Below are positions 61,205 to 64,000 of a stretch of DNA of 64,000 nt, in pieces (position 1 is the first letter of the stretch; each line of letters begins with the position of its first letter). The translations under genes and the position numbers were made by a program. The notes under the pieces are model-generated. The model was not told where the DNA came from. It saw only the letters and a program-made list of their open reading frames with translations, and searched no databases. Origin of the DNA: Bacteroidaceae bacterium HV4-6-C5C (GTDB lineage: Bacteria; Bacteroidota; Bacteroidia; Bacteroidales; Bacteroidaceae); NCBI GenBank assembly GCA_007896885.1, contig VOIU01000006.1:123381-187380 (forward strand), in the 5' to 3' direction.

Positions 61205-63478
61205 ATGGCTATAAAGAGGGTTGTGAAAAAAAAAATAATTTATTGGAAAGATCTGATCTTTGCGTTTATATATGAAAAAAAAATACGTGGAAACGCAATT
61301 TATTCTGTTGAAAAATACAGAGTATTTAAGGTAACCCTCTTTAAACGAGTAACTTCGATTACGGGAATAAAATCTACTTATTTGAGGTTTTTTTCTTTTA
61401 ATGCTCCTCTTCCTGTAATTGATTCTATCCAATATTCAAATGATGATAATTTTGCAGACTTTGATTTACCGATAGATTTAGATAGAGTCCCGTTGGTTAG
61501 TGTTATAGTTCCTAATTATAATCACGCTATGTACTTGGAGGAGCGTTTGGATTCTATCTATCAGCAAACCTATAAAAATATAGAAGTAATTCTATTAGAT
61601 GATGCCTCTTCTGATAATAGTGTCCAAATCCTGAAGGATTATCAGCATAGATATCCTGATATCACTCGCCTCATTGTTAATAAAGAGAATTCTGGGAAAG
61701 TTTTTCTTCAATGGAATAAAGGATTGGAATTAGCTAAAGGCGAGTATATATGGATTGCAGAGAGCGACGATTACTGCGATAGGAACTTTTTGGAAGAGTT
61801 ACTTTTAGGCTTGCAACATCAGTCAGTAATGCTTTCATTTGCGAGAAGTGTATTTGTGAAAAATGGGAAAAAAATTTGGTCTTTGGAGGAATACCTCAAA
61901 GATTTACCGCTTTCTTGGGGGAGGCCTTTCATTATGTCGGCGCATACATTAGTGGAAAAGGCTTTTGCAATAAAAAATGTAATTCCCAATGTAAGTAGTG
62001 CTGTTTTTAGAAATATAGGGAATATACCTGATGAAATCACGGCTATTTGGCAAGAAATGTCCTTGTGTGGTGACTGGCTGTTTTATCTATGGTTAATTAG
62101 AGGGGGAGCTGTAAGCTATACTAATGAAGTTACTAATTACTATCGTATTCACGAAAAAAGTACTTCGTTGAAGATTCAAAAGACATTATATTATTATGCT
62201 GAAACCCATAAAATTTCGTGCTTTATTGCTCAAAGATATGCTGTGAGTTTATCTGTTTATAAGACTGTTAAAGATAACTTAATAGCACATTATATGGCTC
62301 ATCATCATGTAGATAATTATGATGTTGTTGAGAAGATATATGATATTGAAGTAATAAAGGATTGTACAAAGTATAGATTACCTAACGTGCTTGTTTGCGG
62401 TTATTCTTTAACGCAAGGTGGAGGGGAAATTTTCCCTATTTATTTAGCCAACGAATTGAAGAAGCAAGGCTTAGCTGTGACATATATGGACTTTAGGGGT
62501 ACACCTTGTGATGAGGAAATTAGACGGAAATTGAATGTTAATATACCATTGATAGAATTGAGCAATGTTAAGTATCTTCAGCGTATAATATCATCTGTCG
62601 ACGCAGAAATTATTCACACTCACGAAGGTACAATTGATCATATTGTGGCTTGCGTTATAAAAAATAAACAAAAAGGATGTAAGCACATTATTACTCTTCA
62701 TGGGATGTATGAAGCTGTTCCTAAAACGGGATTATCTAGGATATTGAGTTCTGTGATTTCAAGTTGTTCTTGTTTTGTTTATATTGCAGATAAAAATTTG
62801 ATGCCTTTTAAGGGTATATTGGATCCAGTTCCTTTGCAGAAAATTGGGAATGCTCTTCCAAAAATACCTATAGCCCCACATAAAAGAGAAGAATTAGGTA
62901 TTGAAGCAAATGCTTTTTGTTTGACTTTAGTAAGTAGAGCAAGAGTTGATAAAGGATGGCTTGAAGCTATTGAAGCTGTAAAAATAGCAAATGCTGAATC
63001 ATCTAGACCTATTCATTTAATTTTAATAGGAGATGGTAAATGTTATGATATTCTAAAGATAAAGAAATTGCCTTCTTATATTCATTTGCTGGGGCGGAAA
63101 AATGATGTTCGGAATTATTTTGCAATGTCTGATATTGGATTATTACCTTCTCGGTTCAAAGGCGAAAGTTTTCCTTTAGTTATAATTGAGTGTTTAATGA
63201 GCGGAACGCCTGTAGTTGCAAGTGATGTAGGTGAAGTTCGTAATATGTTAACTGATGAAGAAGGACTTATGGCTGGCGTATTGTTTAATCTAAATAACTG
63301 GACTATACCAATTGCAGAATTGGCTAAAATTATCCTGGCTCTCTCTAAAGACAATGATGCGTATGGGGAATTGAAAACCAGAGTAGAAAAAGTGGCAGCT
63401 AAATTTGATATCGGCCGTACGGCGAAACGATATATAGATGTATATAATAAGGCTTTGGGCATCTCTCGAATAGATTGA
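61205..63478 (+). CDS. Bifunctional glycosyltransferase: GT2 fused to GT4
   Basis: 757 residues. After a basic N-terminal segment (1-90) comes a GT2 domain from about 95: VSVIVPNYNHAMYLEERLDSI, EVILLDDASSDNS, GLELAKGEYIWIAESDDYCD, and CGDWLFYLWLIRG near 290. The C-terminal half is GT4, GT-B fold, from about 395: GYSLTQGGGEIFPIYLANEL, LVSRARVDKGWLEAIEAV, LLGRKNDVRNYFAMSDIGLLPSRFKGESFPLVIIECLMSGTPVVASDVGE (E-x7-E-like donor site near 660-700). Both catalytic units look intact, so it could add two sugars in turn. Two A tracts (A10 at 61226-61235 and A9 at 61275-61283) lie within the first 30 codons. Last gene of the operon. Confidence 0.88.
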   Translation: MAIKRVVKKKIIYWKDLIFAFIYEKKIRGNAIYSVEKYRVFKVTLFKRVTSITGIKSTYLRFFSFNAPLPVIDSIQYSNDDNFADFDLPIDLDRVPLVSVIVPNYNHAMYLEERLDSIYQQTYKNIEVILLDDASSDNSVQILKDYQHRYPDITRLIVNKENSGKVFLQWNKGLELAKGEYIWIAESDDYCDRNFLEELLLGLQHQSVMLSFARSVFVKNGKKIWSLEEYLKDLPLSWGRPFIMSAHTLVEKAFAIKNVIPNVSSAVFRNIGNIPDEITAIWQEMSLCGDWLFYLWLIRGGAVSYTNEVTNYYRIHEKSTSLKIQKTLYYYAETHKISCFIAQRYAVSLSVYKTVKDNLIAHYMAHHHVDNYDVVEKIYDIEVIKDCTKYRLPNVLVCGYSLTQGGGEIFPIYLANELKKQGLAVTYMDFRGTPCDEEIRRKLNVNIPLIELSNVKYLQRIISSVDAEIIHTHEGTIDHIVACVIKNKQKGCKHIITLHGMYEAVPKTGLSRILSSVISSCSCFVYIADKNLMPFKGILDPVPLQKIGNALPKIPIAPHKREELGIEANAFCLTLVSRARVDKGWLEAIEAVKIANAESSRPIHLILIGDGKCYDILKIKKLPSYIHLLGRKNDVRNYFAMSDIGLLPSRFKGESFPLVIIECLMSGTPVVASDVGEVRNMLTDEEGLMAGVLFNLNNWTIPIAELAKIILALSKDNDAYGELKTRVEKVAAKFDIGRTAKRYIDVYNKALGISRID

Positions 63479-63637
63479 TTCTACTATGAATTTCGATATA
63501 GCTCCTATGGAATAAAATCTATCTATTAAAGAGTATATATACTAGATTGTTATATGGCATAAATGATAAGAACTGTCTGATTAGATTTTCGGTGGTGCAA
63601 ATTAAACAGTGTCAAATATAGCAGTTTGTTTAAATTC

Positions 63638-63805
63638 TCATATATATCTTCCATCGGCAATAATGACTTTTACTGAAGAGCATATTTTTTTTAAAAGTTA
63701 AGCTGCTTTACTGGCATGAATATAGATTACTGTAATCATTACTGCTATTAAAAAGCCATTTTGTCTACCACTATATGACACTTGATTCTTTTTATTGCCG
63801 TCATT
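63638..63805 (-). pseudogene. Decayed IS5-family transposase fragment
   Basis: Reading the minus strand gives stretches that align with IS5-type transposases: DGNKK, IKCHIVVDKM (other frame), GFLIAVMITVIYIHASKAA, then a stop, LLKKICSSVKVIIADGRYI and a second stop. In related transposases these run as DGNKKxxxxKRHIxVDTxG, then HDSKAA, then SSVKVIIADGGYRG. Two frame switches and two in-frame stops show the gene is dead. No terminal inverted repeats were recognised. The rest of the last 522 bases holds no gene I can support. Confidence 0.75.
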
Positions 63806-64000
63806 CTTATTTATTCTCTCGGTATTCAATCTGATCTTCAGTAGTCCAAAATTAGTAGAAGCCTTCTTAATACGCTTTAATCTAGGCCTTTCACGTCAAC
63901 GGCTTAGCAAGAGATCAAACTCCTGGATAAATCGGAGTATTCCCACCCATAAAACCGATTTTAAATATCCCTAAAAACGGATTAAAACGGGCCTAAAAAA

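Overview
The window looks like chromosome from Bacteroides or a close relative. The base composition is AT-rich. There is a SusC/SusD pair, and lipoproteins with short Cys lipoboxes. Several genes are preceded by the Bacteroidetes -7 promoter box (TAnnTTTG), and some blocks match known Bacteroidales operons (dapB-lepB-lepB-wbqC, acpP-fabF-rnc, a DUF4254-heptosyltransferase-type LPS core block). All of this is read by eye from sequence and translations; no database search was run.

Region 1 (1-17.3 kb) is a polysaccharide utilization locus (PUL) on the minus strand. In transcription order it holds susC, susD, a small surface lipoprotein, a hairpin, a GH2 enzyme with a malectin-like domain, an alginate-lyase-fold/GH88 fusion, a second GH2, an SDR-type mannonate oxidoreductase (uxuB-like) and the first 28 codons of uxuA running off the left edge. 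A divergent membrane-spanning regulator (propeller, Y_Y_Y, TM segment, LuxR-like HTH) probably controls it. The enzymes point to a glucuronic-acid-rich glycan: lyase cleavage, removal of unsaturated uronate by GH88, release of saturated uronate by GH2, then the UxuB/UxuA route to 2-keto-3-deoxygluconate.

Region 2 (17.4-49.1 kb) is mostly conserved core genome. It contains wbqC-like, two tandem signal peptidase I genes (one lacking both catalytic residues), dapB, DUF2851, a DUF4348/CBM9-like pair, lpxA, an RND efflux operon, an Ig-like lipoprotein and a DUF3108 protein, a hotdog thioesterase, cysS, a GH3-like acyl-adenylase, pfkA, rnc, fabF, acpP, purN, pdxB, an ArnT/PMT-like transferase, and an operon of polysaccharide deacetylase, GtrB-like and GtrA-like proteins and an LtaS-like phosphotransferase.

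Region 3 (49.4-63.5 kb) is a surface-glycan (LPS/LOS core or similar) locus. Plus-strand flanks carry two TagB/F-like CDP-polyol phosphotransferases, a class V aminotransferase, a TagD-like cytidylyltransferase and three family-2 glycosyltransferases, the last fused to a GT4 domain. The minus-strand middle carries LicD, Glf, a galactofuranosyltransferase-like protein, an LPS-kinase-like protein, a GT9 and DUF4254. Together they suggest a Galf-containing core decorated with a CDP-activated, possibly amino-, phospho-alcohol. Homopolymer tracts (G8, A9, A10) lie inside several of these genes and make phase variation possible. The right end holds a decayed IS5-family transposase.

Most notable: the aminotransferase/cytidylyltransferase/TagF/LicD set with its G8 tract, the catalytically dead LepB paralogue beside an intact LepB, the lyase-GH88 fusion, and a cluster of TGGCAC inverted repeats at 17.2 kb. 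I saw no tRNA, rRNA, CRISPR array or intact mobile element.
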